From: a virus
Reading direction: 5' to 3' (one strand)
IMG/VR virus record: IMGVR_UViG_3300036766_001049
Span: 1 to 46,605 of that record
Length of the DNA: 46,605 nucleotides
Positions within the stretch are counted from its first letter, which is position 1, and the number at the start of each line of letters is the position of its first letter. Below the pieces are notes generated by a model. That model made no database searches. It was not told where the DNA came from and saw nothing but the letters and a program-made list of their open reading frames with translations. Positions 1 through 6,417 of the stretch are shown one piece after another. Both the position numbers and the translations under genes were made by a program.

Positions 1-80
1 CATGCCAACCATTATCCCAACTATCCGTAACGTAAGTCTTACAACCCTTTTCATGCAAATCTTTAGTTTCCCCAATTATC
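1..80. repeat. 80-bp exact direct repeat, left copy
   Basis: Bases 1-80 are identical to 46400-46479. After one mismatch at base 81 the similarity continues at a lower level into the same reading frame on the minus strand. The repeat lies inside a coding region that occurs at both edges of the window. An overlap this long suggests either contig ends of a circular or permuted genome meeting at a variable gene, or two paralogous genes with a shared conserved core. Confidence 0.9.
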
Positions 81-241
81 CCCTCCACCTCTGCCTGTAA
101 GCGAGATTTATATAATGCTTCTAGGGCATCAATTTGATCGTTACTCAAAAGATAGCCAGATGTACCTTCACCCAATTCACTGTGGTAGGTAATTATCTTT
201 TCGATCTCTTGGCGTACCCCAGAAGGCTTGGTTTGTTTCAT
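1..241 (-). CDS. Hypothetical protein, cut by the left edge (N-terminal 80 residues)
   Basis: The minus strand reads openly from an ATG at 241 to the window edge, giving about 80 residues that begin MKQTKPSGVRQEIEK and end in DSWDNGWH. The start overlaps the stop of the upstream gene as ATGA. The protein is acidic, probably mostly helical, and I recognise no family. Its last 27 residues match exactly the protein encoded at 46320-46605, whose C-terminus continues to a stop. The left copy therefore probably continues off this edge in the same way. The N-terminal halves of the two copies are clearly related but diverged. Confidence 0.75.
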   Translation of the reverse strand, partial: MKQTKPSGVRQEIEKIITYHSELGEGTSGYLLSNDQIDALEALYKSRLQAEVEGIIGETKDLHEKGCKTYVTDSWDNGWH

Positions 242-504
242 TTGTTTAGATTATGTACGTCTTTATCTCCTAATTTCCAAATATGCGAATATATTTTTCC
301 ATTTAAACCCAAGTGCCAATGTAAGTTACAACGTGGGCAAACAGAATGTGCTTTAGAGTTATCTAAAAACGCTGGTTTTAAAAACGTAATCTTGTGACCA
401 CACTTACACATTACAAAAGTAAAGCGTTCTTTTCGCTCTTTTACTACAAACCGTGATCCTTTATATTTATTTCTTATTTCGTATTTACTAGGGTGGTGTA
501 ACAT
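238..504 (-). CDS. Small zinc-ribbon hypothetical protein
   Basis: Read from the ATG at 504 the protein has about 88 residues and two Cys pairs, CKCGH and CPRCNLHWH, typical of a zinc ribbon. I chose this ATG because GAAAGGAAG sits at ribosome-site distance. An in-frame ATG at 555 would extend it by 17 residues and overlap the upstream gene by 28 bases. The gene ends in an ATGA overlap with the next gene of the leftward operon. It might bind nucleic acid or a partner protein, but there is no direct sign of the role. Confidence 0.65.
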   Translation of the reverse strand: MLHHPSKYEIRNKYKGSRFVVKERKERFTFVMCKCGHKITFLKPAFLDNSKAHSVCPRCNLHWHLGLNGKIYSHIWKLGDKDVHNLNK

Positions 505-527
505 ATATTTCTTCCTTTCAACTTCTC

Positions 528-1004
528 TCAAATCAAAGTTCCACACATTGGACATAACTTTTTAACTTCACTCATTACGCCTTTTTCTTTTAGAGTTATC
601 CCTTGCTTTTTACCATGTTGAACTTCAATATATCCCTTTTTTTCTAGGCTGAATAACTTGTCTGCTACTGTCTGGTTGGAAGCAAACATAAAGTCCTTTT
701 TAATTTGAGCATAAGTTGGACTAATACTATATTTGTTTAGGTATTCCAGCAACTCAAGCTCTTTTAGTGTGATTTCTTTCATACTTCTCTTTAAAGGGTG
801 TCCATTAAGTGGTACTGATGGCAAACACTGCACACAAGCAGGTTCAGACCCTTTCGCCTTTACTTTAACTCTTTTATGCCTGAATTCTTCTTTTAAAACT
901 TTCCGTTCTAGTTCTTGTATCAGAAGTGTTGTTTCAATGTCTTTAAAAAAACACTCTACATATCTTCCCTGATTAAAAGCCTCATCAAGTTTCTTAGGTT
1001 TCAT
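528..1004 (-). CDS. Winged-helix protein with LexA-type DNA-binding domain
   Basis: 158 residues. The N-terminal 70 residues are charged, with a CVQC pair. Residues about 75-130 (ITLKELELLEYLNKY to LEKKGYIEVQ) resemble the N-terminal winged helix of LexA-type repressors: a first helix, a SPTYAQIKKDF turn, a recognition helix and a LEKKGYI wing start. The C-terminus CPMCGTLI gives another Cys pair, so a zinc site may join CVQC and CPMC. There is no LexA peptidase domain, so it is not a self-cleaving repressor. The start overlaps the previous stop. An internal ATG before the winged helix (codon 74) is preceded by TTTAAAGAGAAG and could make a short form. Likely a phage transcription regulator. 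Confidence 0.65.
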   Translation of the reverse strand: MKPKKLDEAFNQGRYVECFFKDIETTLLIQELERKVLKEEFRHKRVKVKAKGSEPACVQCLPSVPLNGHPLKRSMKEITLKELELLEYLNKYSISPTYAQIKKDFMFASNQTVADKLFSLEKKGYIEVQHGKKQGITLKEKGVMSEVKKLCPMCGTLI

Positions 1005-1216
1005 TTAAGTTTCTCCCCTACTTTTAAAATATGTCCTTTACGGAAAAACCACCATTGTTTTATTCTCCAGATTGGGTTAAGTCTGTACTTCCAAGACACC
1101 TTAAAGCCTCCAAAGCCCCAGACTTCTTTGATAGGGTCTTTTTGCCAGTAATACATAACTAGATTCCCATCATTATCGTAGCCTTCCATTACATTTGATT
1201 CTATTATCTTCTTCAT
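1001..1216 (-). CDS. Hypothetical basic aromatic-rich protein
   Basis: 71 residues when started at the ATG at 1216 (MKKIIESNVMEGYD). This start has a strong GGAAGGAAG ribosome site; a TTG codon at 1231 is the only longer alternative and lies inside that site. The protein is basic and rich in Trp, Tyr and Phe (for example WRIKQWWFFRKGH), with no known domain that I can see. It lies just downstream of a tRNA-like element in the leftward operon and overlaps the next gene's ATG. Confidence 0.6.
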   Translation of the reverse strand: MKKIIESNVMEGYDNDGNLVMYYWQKDPIKEVWGFGGFKVSWKYRLNPIWRIKQWWFFRKGHILKVGEKLK

Positions 1217-1231
1217 ATATCTTCCTTCCAA

Positions 1232-1350
1232 CTTCTCTTTAAAAGTGGGGCGGGAGGGAATTGAACCCTCCTGCTCGGTGTTACTACAACGTAACCTCCA
1301 AGTTCCACAGCGGATTATTTGTTCCCGCTACCTCCCCTTCTCTTTAAAAG
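1232..1350. repeat. 14-bp direct repeats flanking the tRNA-like element
   Basis: CTTCTCTTTAAAAG occurs at 1232-1245 and again at 1337-1350, exactly bracketing the tRNA-like segment. A shorter version (cttctctttaaa) lies near 785. On the coding (minus) strand each copy reads CTTTTAAAGAGAAG just upstream of a gene. It may be a repeated expression signal, a processing site, or a footprint of insertion or recombination. Confidence 0.7.
1246..1337 (-). tRNA. tRNA-like element, probably degenerate
   Basis: The minus strand carries a 92-nt segment with an almost complete acceptor stem (GGGGAGG against CCGCCCC, one mismatch), a 4-bp GCGG/CCGC D-type stem, and a perfect T arm GAGGG-TTCAATT-CCCTC followed by CCGCCCCA. 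A GTTAC/GTAAC hairpin sits in the middle. I cannot form a normal 7-base anticodon loop, and the D loop lacks the GG pair. I therefore cannot assign an anticodon or amino acid. It is either a decayed tRNA, a long-variable-arm tRNA that I fold wrongly, or a tRNA mimic. Confidence 0.45.
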
Positions 1351-1355
1351 GTTAT

Positions 1356-1535
1356 TTAAGCCACTCCTCCGATATTATTAAATGCCTTCACAAAGTTTTT
1401 TACTTTTTCTTTTGCGTGATTTTCACAGTACCAAATACCATCAATAGTGCATAAAACCTTACAAAGGTTAAGACAACCTTTCACGTTGCAAATACCACCT
1501 TTTATAGAATACTTTGGTAATCCTTTTTCCTTCAC
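1356..1535 (-). CDS. Small Cys-rich hypothetical protein (GTG start)
   Basis: A 59-residue frame starts with GTG at 1535 after AGGCAGGAG and ends at TAA 1356-1358. It contains CNVKGC, LCKVLC and a WYCENHAKEK segment, so a small zinc-binding fold is likely. The GTG overlaps the TGA of the upstream microgene (GTGA), a translational-coupling arrangement also used by its neighbours. I recognise no family. The evidence is the good ribosome site, the coupling and the Cys pattern. Confidence 0.55.
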   Translation of the reverse strand: MKEKGLPKYSIKGGICNVKGCLNLCKVLCTIDGIWYCENHAKEKVKNFVKAFNNIGGVA

Positions 1536-1639
1536 TTACTCCTGCCTTTCTTTGAAGAGAGGTTATTTAACATTTTCATAGTGTCAGGGAACATTCTTTT
1601 CCAAGCCTTGTCTATAGTTTTTTTACTTGTTTTCTTCAT
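1532..1639 (-). CDS. 35-residue basic microprotein
   Basis: An ATG at 1639 opens a 35-residue frame beginning MKKTSKKTIDKAWKRMF and ending KKGRSK. It is very basic and could bind nucleic acid. Its last codons contain the AGGCAGGAG ribosome site of the next gene, so its C-terminal GRSK is dictated by that site. The gene at 2229-2441 ends with the same GRSK for the same reason. The upstream gene ends only six bases before this start. Confidence 0.45.
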   Translation of the reverse strand: MKKTSKKTIDKAWKRMFPDTMKMLNNLSSKKGRSK

Positions 1640-1644
1640 TTTCT

Positions 1645-2232
1645 TTAACCGCCTAATTTCCTTAAAAACAACTTCCCTATCTTTGTCTGGCTCAAATATG
1701 TTTCAAGATATTCCCAATCAGTTTGGGGAAATTCAAAGTGTCTAAGAGTCAAAGTGTCAGAAGCTAAAGGCTTAAGTTTCAAAGTTTTTGACTTGCGGAG
1801 AGAGAAAACGAACTCATCCCCGGGACCCCAAGCATTGCCAGGCTTCGCCCACGCGTCGCTGAGCCACAACCCACCGCCACTGTGCTCCAAGCGGAACACG
1901 CTCGGACGGCCGCCGGAAGCAGTAATAGGTTCCATTGCAATGGATAGCCACTCGTTCAAAGGTTGGTCAGTGTAATCCACTCTAAGCTGTAATCCTACTT
2001 GAGGCGGACATAGTTCTAGGCCTTCTTTTTTAGCCTTGGCAAATAATTGTGTAGTCAATACCTTTTCCGTAAAACCCAGATCACTCGCTTTAACTCTAAC
2101 TAAATCAATAGTCTCATTTTTACCCCACTTAACTATATCAAGTATACTTTGGGCATAATTACTAATATTTATACCTGTTGTGTCAGGTTTCTTGCCTATT
2201 GTAATTGTTTTCCAAACTTTATATTCCTTCAT
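1645..2232 (-). CDS. Hypothetical protein with a GC-rich conserved C-terminal half
   Basis: 195 residues, ATG at 2232 after AGGCAGGAG and in ATGA overlap with the upstream gene. The first third (MKEYKVWKTITIGKK) is lysine-rich. The region around residues 75-150 (ELCPPQVGLQLRVDY, then SVFRLEHSGGGLWLSDAW) recalls a small family that I associate with candidate-phyla bacterial genomes; this is from memory and unverified. I do not know a function. Bases 1801-1920 are 60-70 % GC by hand count, while 1981-2040 is about 42 %. Part of the gene may therefore have come from another source. Confidence 0.65.
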   Translation of the reverse strand: MKEYKVWKTITIGKKPDTTGINISNYAQSILDIVKWGKNETIDLVRVKASDLGFTEKVLTTQLFAKAKKEGLELCPPQVGLQLRVDYTDQPLNEWLSIAMEPITASGGRPSVFRLEHSGGGLWLSDAWAKPGNAWGPGDEFVFSLRKSKTLKLKPLASDTLTLRHFEFPQTDWEYLETYLSQTKIGKLFLRKLGG

Positions 2233-2441
2233 TTACTCCTGCCTTTATTTTGTTGGCTAAAAAACTCTAGTGCTTTTTCTAGTTTCTTGTACAAAGGTTT
2301 ATTTATTTTCCAACCCTCACTCATACTATTATTCATACTACTCAACAAACCCGCTATCTCCTCCACGTCTAGTTTTACATAGGCGTTATCCTTGCCACCC
2401 CACATAATATCTGTATCTATGTTTCCTGTAAAAGCTGTCAT
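2229..2441 (-). CDS. Hypothetical protein
   Basis: 70 residues, beginning MTAFTGNIDTDIMWGG and ending NKGRSK. It is mostly hydrophilic, with a likely helical second half. It abuts the transglycosylase gene upstream (stop at 2442) and overlaps the next gene by ATGA. No family recognised; support comes from gene packing and the ribosome site it provides to its downstream neighbour. Confidence 0.6.
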   Translation of the reverse strand: MTAFTGNIDTDIMWGGKDNAYVKLDVEEIAGLLSSMNNSMSEGWKINKPLYKKLEKALEFFSQQNKGRSK

Positions 2442-2993
2442 TTATAAGTTGCCAAGATAAGCTCCCGTATTCCAAGTTACCCAGGCGTTCCATTTGTTGC
2501 CGGATGCTTTGTAGATATTATAGGCACAATCTGTAGCTCTTATCGGGTCTAAAACTTCCTTTAAGGAGCAACCTGGTTGCTTGAAGTGTATCGAATTTAT
2601 CTGCCAAAGGCCTACGTCTATTGTGCCGTTTGTGTTTATATTCCATGCTTCCTCATTGAATCCGCTTTCAGCCTGGACTATACCTAAAGCTATTTTCGCA
2701 TCATATACACCAAACTTGTCAGCTATATACTTTTTAACAGGAGAATCAATTTCCCCCGTGAATTCAGGGAATGGTGCTATCTTTTCAACAACCTTGTCTT
2801 GCCTCAACTCTACCTTTAACGGCCAGTGCCAGATCATGGCAAACGTCCGTTGTTTCTTGATTTCATATTTCTGGTTAAAGTCGATTGCCTTCATCAGGCT
2901 AAACCAGCCTAAAGCTAAAAGGATAATTATGGACAGGAGCCAGAGGTAGCCATAACTGGATTTCTTTTTAGGTAAAGTATTTATTGTTGCCAT
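2442..2993 (-). CDS. Membrane-anchored lytic transglycosylase / lysozyme-like protein
   Basis: 183 residues. A single hydrophobic segment at about residues 15-35 follows a short Lys-rich N-terminus, so it should be anchored in the inner membrane with the enzyme outside. Residues 95-183 show the SLT/lysozyme-like fold: IVQAESGFN with the likely catalytic Glu109, then GLWQIN and a late ATDCAYNIYK and NTGAYL. This family cleaves the glycan strand of peptidoglycan. In phage it can aid DNA entry or lysis. GGAGG lies seven bases before the ATG, and the start overlaps the upstream gene by 13 bases. Its place in the early-type leftward operon, far from the lysis genes, is unusual. Confidence 0.8.
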   Translation of the reverse strand: MATINTLPKKKSSYGYLWLLSIIILLALGWFSLMKAIDFNQKYEIKKQRTFAMIWHWPLKVELRQDKVVEKIAPFPEFTGEIDSPVKKYIADKFGVYDAKIALGIVQAESGFNEEAWNINTNGTIDVGLWQINSIHFKQPGCSLKEVLDPIRATDCAYNIYKASGNKWNAWVTWNTGAYLGNL

Positions 2994-3205
2994 GTTGCAT
3001 CCTCCTCACAATGATGACAAAAATTAGTCAAACCATCAGCCATTGCAGGTTCAATAGCCTCATTACAACTATATGAAGCGTCAAAATGATCTGATAATGG
3101 GTGGGAGCAAAAATAACATCCACCAGCTTTTTTGCGTGCTATTTTGTACGCTTCATTGGCTGAGATAAATCTTTTTTCTTTTCTTGGTATGGTGTTAATT
3201 GTCAT
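2981..3205 (-). CDS. Zinc-finger-like small protein
   Basis: 74 residues. Cys and His are arranged as CYFC...H..H, a single Cys in the middle, and CHHC near the end, which fits one or two zinc sites. AAAAGGAG precedes the ATG. It follows the QV-repeat gene directly and overlaps the transglycosylase start. Its N-terminus MTINTIPRKE resembles that of the transglycosylase MATINTLPKKK, perhaps by chance or local duplication of the start region. Function unknown. Confidence 0.6.
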   Translation of the reverse strand: MTINTIPRKEKRFISANEAYKIARKKAGGCYFCSHPLSDHFDASYSCNEAIEPAMADGLTNFCHHCEEDATWQQ

Positions 3206-4051
3206 TTAGTTAAGCTCCTTTTCGTCATATTCACCTAAATATTTACCACGTTTACCAAACACTTTTACTTTACCTTGAACAAAAACTATCATTACACCTA
3301 ATTTAAGGAAATCAAAAAACCAGTGTTTTATTGGTAAACCTAATTGGATTTTAACAGCCCAATAAGAAGTAGCCCCGACTTGAGCCCTGACTTGAGCCCT
3401 GACTTGATCCCCGACTTGAGCCCTGACTTGAGCCCTGACTTGAGCCCTGACTTGATCCCCGACTTGAGCCCAGACTTGAGCCCAGACTTGAGCCCTGACT
3501 TGATCCCCGACTTGATCCCCGACTTGATCCCTGACTTGATCCCCGACTTGATCCCAGACTTGGTCCCAGACTTGAGCCAATTTATATTTCCTTAATTGTT
3601 TTAGTGTAGGCAATTTGGTTGCTAGGTATGGATTAAACTTTTTATCGGAATACTTAAAACTTTTAATCTTTTTAGAGTATAAAATCAATTTGGGATTTAC
3701 TTTTTTGGCTAGACTCTCAAACTCAGGCTCCAATAACTTGTCCCACTCATCGGGTACACCTTTAAGCCATTTAGCCAATTTAATATTGGTGTTAAATTCC
3801 TTTTTGATTAAGGCTTTTGCTAATTGGTCTGCTTTATCGGGATTGATTTTCTTTAAGATATCCTCGGCAGTTTGGTCATAATGGGCATTAATAAGTTTTT
3901 TCTCCCACCAAAGATATTCAAACTTGCGGTATTTATCCTCATCTATTTTCAACTGTCCGGCACTTTCAGTGTGGGAACTAGTACCCTTACCGTAAAGAGC
4001 TTTTTTGTTATTGGCGAATATCGGTATACCTTGACACATATTAGTATCCAT
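3206..4051 (-). CDS. Protein with tandem DQV/AQV repeats
   Basis: 281 residues. The first 155 are Lys-rich and helical. Residues about 158-228 consist of a 4-residue repeat (xQVx, as in [12 protein letters not shown]) built on a 12-bp DNA repeat. The tail (about 230-281) has a hydrophobic stretch near [19 protein letters not shown]. Similar QV repeats occur in scattered bacterial and phage proteins of unknown function. Regular four-residue spacing suggests a fibrous or superhelical segment rather than a coiled coil. The start at 4051 has no clear ribosome site; another ATG lies four codons later. A GC-rich inverted repeat sits just upstream. Confidence 0.6.
   Translation of the reverse strand: MDTNMCQGIPIFANNKKALYGKGTSSHTESAGQLKIDEDKYRKFEYLWWEKKLINAHYDQTAEDILKKINPDKADQLAKALIKKEFNTNIKLAKWLKGVPDEWDKLLEPEFESLAKKVNPKLILYSKKIKSFKYSDKKFNPYLATKLPTLKQLRKYKLAQVWDQVWDQVGDQVRDQVGDQVGDQVRAQVWAQVWAQVGDQVRAQVRAQVRAQVGDQVRAQVRAQVGATSYWAVKIQLGLPIKHWFFDFLKLGVMIVFVQGKVKVFGKRGKYLGEYDEKELN
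3377..3580. repeat. 17 copies of a 12-bp tandem repeat
   Basis: GACTTG recurs every 12 bases without break from 3377 to 3569 (17 starts). The variable half is mostly AGCCCT, ATCCCC or AGCCCA. It is in frame with the QV-repeat protein on the minus strand, so copy-number change keeps the frame. There are no spacers, so it is not a CRISPR array. Confidence 0.9.
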
Positions 4052-4054
4052 ATT

Positions 4055-4119
4055 AAATGGGCGCAGCTTACCCGGTTACACACAAGATACGCTTGCGCTA
4101 GGTCAGGCCGGGCGCCCAT
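4055..4119. other. GC-rich inverted-repeat element
   Basis: ATGGGCGC at 4055-4062 pairs with GCGCCCAT at 4112-4119, and inner CCGG motifs can also pair. The 65-bp block is much richer in GC than its surroundings. It covers the 3' end of the HTH gene and the leader of the QV-repeat gene. It could be a regulatory RNA structure, a protein-binding site or a small inserted element. Confidence 0.45.
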
Positions 4120-4312
4120 CTCCTTGCAAACTTATATCTTCTTGTTTATGAATCCAACTAAAAACTTCCAAGAAGTCATAACGCGGTATTTTACCAATGC
4201 CAACATGAATTACCGGCAATCCGACTTTTTCCCAGCGGGCAACAGTCTGTGTGGAACATCCAAGTAACTCACTTAAATGCTGGCGCGTTATTAAATTAGT
4301 ATAATCAGCCAT
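4103..4312 (-). CDS. Small HTH protein, excisionase/MerR-like
   Basis: 69 residues. Residues 5-50 (NLITRQHLSELLGCS, then TVARWEKVGLP and IPRYDFLEVFSWI) match the helix-turn-helix 17 / excisionase type: a helix pair followed by a short wing and a positioning helix. Such proteins bind DNA as regulators or recombination factors. No integrase is present in this window, so a regulatory role is more likely. The gene ends inside the GC-rich inverted repeat, which supplies the final DGRPA codons. Confidence 0.7.
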   Translation of the reverse strand: MADYTNLITRQHLSELLGCSTQTVARWEKVGLPVIHVGIGKIPRYDFLEVFSWIHKQEDISLQGDGRPA

Positions 4313-4324
4313 GTTTATACACTA

Positions 4325-4603
4325 TCATAAACTATCAGGAATTGTCAAGCCCTGAACTTCACCATTGACCATTTGATAGCAAATTTGCCAATCAGTTCCA
4401 AAACTATAGATGCACATAGAAAATGTACGGTTGATACCAAGCAACTCTAACTCATCACACCAGCCTTCTACAGCCGGCACAATGACATCGCGGTGTTTAT
4501 CAGGGTATTCTATCGCCGGATGGCTCTCAACCCACCTGTGAGCGTCGTAGAGCTTCTTAAAGAGGACTTTTATTTGCTCTAACTGCTCAGGCGTTCTTGG
4601 CAT
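4325..4603 (-). CDS. Hypothetical protein
   Basis: 92 residues beginning MPRTPEQLEQIKVLFKK. It has a helical N-terminal half and a C-terminal part rich in Cys and aromatic residues (SMCIYSFGTDWQICYQM). No family recognised. It overlaps the 3' end of the broken HNH gene by 17 bases, as expected if that gene was inserted into the operon. Confidence 0.6.
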   Translation of the reverse strand: MPRTPEQLEQIKVLFKKLYDAHRWVESHPAIEYPDKHRDVIVPAVEGWCDELELLGINRTFSMCIYSFGTDWQICYQMVNGEVQGLTIPDSL

Positions 4604-4980
4604 TATTATAAGTATTTTTTAAATAAGTATCAGTAGTTTTATGACAATTAATGCAGAGTGTTCGACCATTAGATAATATGAAACGTAGCTTGGGAAAAAA
4701 CGCAAAAGGTTTTATATGATCAGCTTGCAATTTTCCTCCTCTTTTAAAACATAATTGACAAATGTAATTATCACGTTCAAATATTTTCACTCGCCTCGGA
4801 ATGTTTTTTACCCAACATCCCTCTAGGATGCTCATGTGTTTTATAGTAATTCTTACGACCTTCACTGATATTTTTCTTTTCTTGCGCAGTTCTTAAAACT
4901 CCTTTATTCCAGGGTTTTGCCCCTTTTTGTGCCAATTTGCCTAGATTCAAAACTCTGTTGTATTTTTTGTGTTGTTTCAT
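4587..4980 (-). pseudogene. NUMOD/HNH homing endonuclease split by a frameshift
   Basis: Two minus-strand frames make one protein. The first, from ATG 4980, gives MKQHKKYNRVLNLGKLAQ, then EHPRGMLGKKHSE, a NUMOD3-type DNA-binding motif. The second gives VKIFERDNYICQLC, QADHIKP and NGRTLCINCHK, a standard HNH nuclease. The frames switch at a run of six A bases; removing one A joins GMLGK to NIPRRVKIFERD. It may be a real mutation or a read error. The start lies inside the 3' end of the upstream nuclease gene, which suits a mobile intruder. A shorter relative remains at 45930-46139. Confidence 0.7.
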
Positions 4981-5686
4981 AAAGTTTTAATGCAGCTAAA
5001 AATCCTTCTCGGAAAATACTATTATCTTCAAATTTCCATACCTCAAACGCTCCATCTCTCCCAATTCTAATAATTGCTCCACCGGTATATTTTTCTTTAG
5101 GGAATTCTTCTTCGCGTGCCATTTGATATGCTGTTACTTGCATACCATATTCATTATAGTATATTCCACTACTGGTTTTCAAGTCGCCAAGATAGAGTTT
5201 CCCACTAATTTCACATATAAAGTCAAGAGTGCCACAATAGTTATATTTCTTGCTATAAACTACCTGTTCACTAGCCAAAAACTTCACCTTGTAGTCTTTT
5301 TGCCACTTCATAAATTGTTCAGTAGACTCTTTAAGCTGATCGTTAAATGGCGGAGGAGGATTTTTAGCTTTTATATAATCACTAACCCACTGATGTATAA
5401 ACGTTCCAATATCCCCAGTCTCAACCTTCTTCTTATAATGGGCAGACCTGGCCTCTTTCCAAATAGTGTTAATTTGAATCTCATCATAGGCAATTCCAGG
5501 TTTAATGTTTTCTTTCCAATAGTCTGTAGCCATGCCAGCTGCCCAATTTATGAGCGCAGGCTTCGCCAAAATTCCTATGGCACTAGTCACACTTGGCACT
5601 TTTCTACCTTCATAATAGTAAGAGTGTTTAAACTCCTCAAAAGTCAATTTGACTTGTTTGTTATATAAATAGTTATCGTATGTCAT
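4904..5686 (-). CDS. PD-(D/E)XK nuclease, RecB/Cas4-like
   Basis: 260 residues from the ATG at 5686. Motifs of RecB-family nucleases are visible: GTFIH at 94-98, ASEQVVYS near 140, GTLDF with Asp155, YLGDLKT with Asp168 and Lys170, and QVTAY at 183-187. Such enzymes are phage exonucleases used in recombination or DNA processing. The next upstream gene encodes a likely ssDNA-binding partner, which fits a recombination pair. A GTG codon at 5749 would extend the frame, but that stretch lies inside a strong inverted repeat, so I prefer the ATG. The 3' end is overlapped by the HNH gene. Confidence 0.75.
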   Translation of the reverse strand: MTYDNYLYNKQVKLTFEEFKHSYYYEGRKVPSVTSAIGILAKPALINWAAGMATDYWKENIKPGIAYDEIQINTIWKEARSAHYKKKVETGDIGTFIHQWVSDYIKAKNPPPPFNDQLKESTEQFMKWQKDYKVKFLASEQVVYSKKYNYCGTLDFICEISGKLYLGDLKTSSGIYYNEYGMQVTAYQMAREEEFPKEKYTGGAIIRIGRDGAFEVWKFEDNSIFREGFLAALKLYETTQKIQQSFESRQIGTKRGKTLE

Positions 5687-5695
5687 TTTAAAAAT

Positions 5696-5809
5696 AATGT
5701 TGGGGCTAAGAAACTCGGGGCAGAGACCAGCGAGCTTTTTGCACTGCACTCTTATCCTTAGCTACGAGATATTGTCTGCTCGGCGACTCACTCGAATCCC
5801 CCCAACATT
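5696..5809. ncRNA. Candidate structured RNA closed by a perfect 10-bp stem
   Basis: AATGTTGGGG (5696-5705) and CCCCAACATT (5800-5809) are perfect inverted repeats enclosing 94 bases. Inside, CTAAG (5705-5709) can pair with CTTAG (5757-5761), and GGCAGA with TCTGCT. The block is GC-richer than its flanks and is the main gap between two tightly packed genes. The minus strand contains GGATTCGA, as in tmRNA 5' ends, and the plus strand contains ACTCGAATCC, like a tRNA T loop, but neither gives a full tRNA or tmRNA. The strand is undecided. It may act as a leader element of the nuclease gene. Confidence 0.45.
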
Positions 5810-5819
5810 AACACCTCAC

Positions 5820-6410
5820 TTACTCTTTCTCTTTTTTATCCTTCTCCAGTCCTGCAATAAAATCGTCTGATTCTTTATCTTCCATTTTATCTATAACCGG
5901 TTCGGATACTTTGTCTTCACCTTTCGCGCTCTTGTCATTCTCGAAAGGGCTTAATTCTTTGGCAGTTTTAGCAAAAGAAATTATATTGTTATATAAATTC
6001 CCTGCGTTCTTGCCCTGTCCTTCTTGGATCTCAACCATAACGTCGCACTGTTTATCGATTATGGATTCCGGATCAAAAGACAATTTCTGATCTTTAGTCA
6101 TTTCACCAAGAACAGCCTCAGCAAGTTTACCCAACCAGCTCTTTTGCCCTAAGTTCTGGCTCATGCGCTTCCAGAGTTTGCGTCCCCGGATAGACTCAAT
6201 CACGTCTTTGTCATTCTCATCTTTGACAGTCATAGTTTTATTGTCCAAGACAGTGAACTCATAATTTAGCAGATCTTCTTCTATCTGTTTGAAGCTGTTA
6301 AATTGAGTTTTTAGGTTGACATCAGTGATTTGTACTGTGTATTTGTCCATAGGCAGGACGCTGAAAGTACCTTCGTTCACTTTTATGTTTGTTTTTGCAC
6401 CATTTAGCAT
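5820..6410 (-). CDS. Likely ssDNA-binding protein (DUF669-like)
   Basis: 196 residues. Residues 15-130 (MDKYTVQITDVNLK, YEFTVLD, RGRKLWKRMSQNL, LGKLAEAVLG, DVMVEIQEGQ) follow the pattern of phage DUF669-type proteins, which have an OB-like fold and are linked with single-strand binding in recombination modules. The C-terminal 50 residues are highly acidic (DKMEDKESDDF), as in many SSBs. The ATG at 6410 is preceded by AAAGGAGGTGA, the strongest ribosome site in this half. Its neighbour is the PD-(D/E)XK nuclease. Family placement is by pattern only. Confidence 0.55.
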   Translation of the reverse strand: MLNGAKTNIKVNEGTFSVLPMDKYTVQITDVNLKTQFNSFKQIEEDLLNYEFTVLDNKTMTVKDENDKDVIESIRGRKLWKRMSQNLGQKSWLGKLAEAVLGEMTKDQKLSFDPESIIDKQCDVMVEIQEGQGKNAGNLYNNIISFAKTAKELSPFENDKSAKGEDKVSEPVIDKMEDKESDDFIAGLEKDKKEKE

Positions 6411-6417
6411 TATTTGT

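Noticed and set aside
3377-3580. CRISPR array
   Set aside because: The 12-bp units are continuous, with no spacers, and are in frame with a protein. No cas genes are present.
4777-4865. Programmed frameshift in the HNH gene
   Set aside because: The A6-C string looks slippery, but the change needed is +1 and the A AAA AAC phase does not match the zero frame; a mutation or read error is simpler.
5687-5749. GTG start at 5749 for the nuclease
   Set aside because: This 21-residue extension lies inside the inverted-repeat block and has no ribosome site; the family motifs begin after the ATG at 5686.
5696-5809. tmRNA or true tRNA
   Set aside because: GGATTCGA and ACTCGAATCC are suggestive, but no T stem forms, the segment is too short for tmRNA, and there is no tag frame or anticodon arm.
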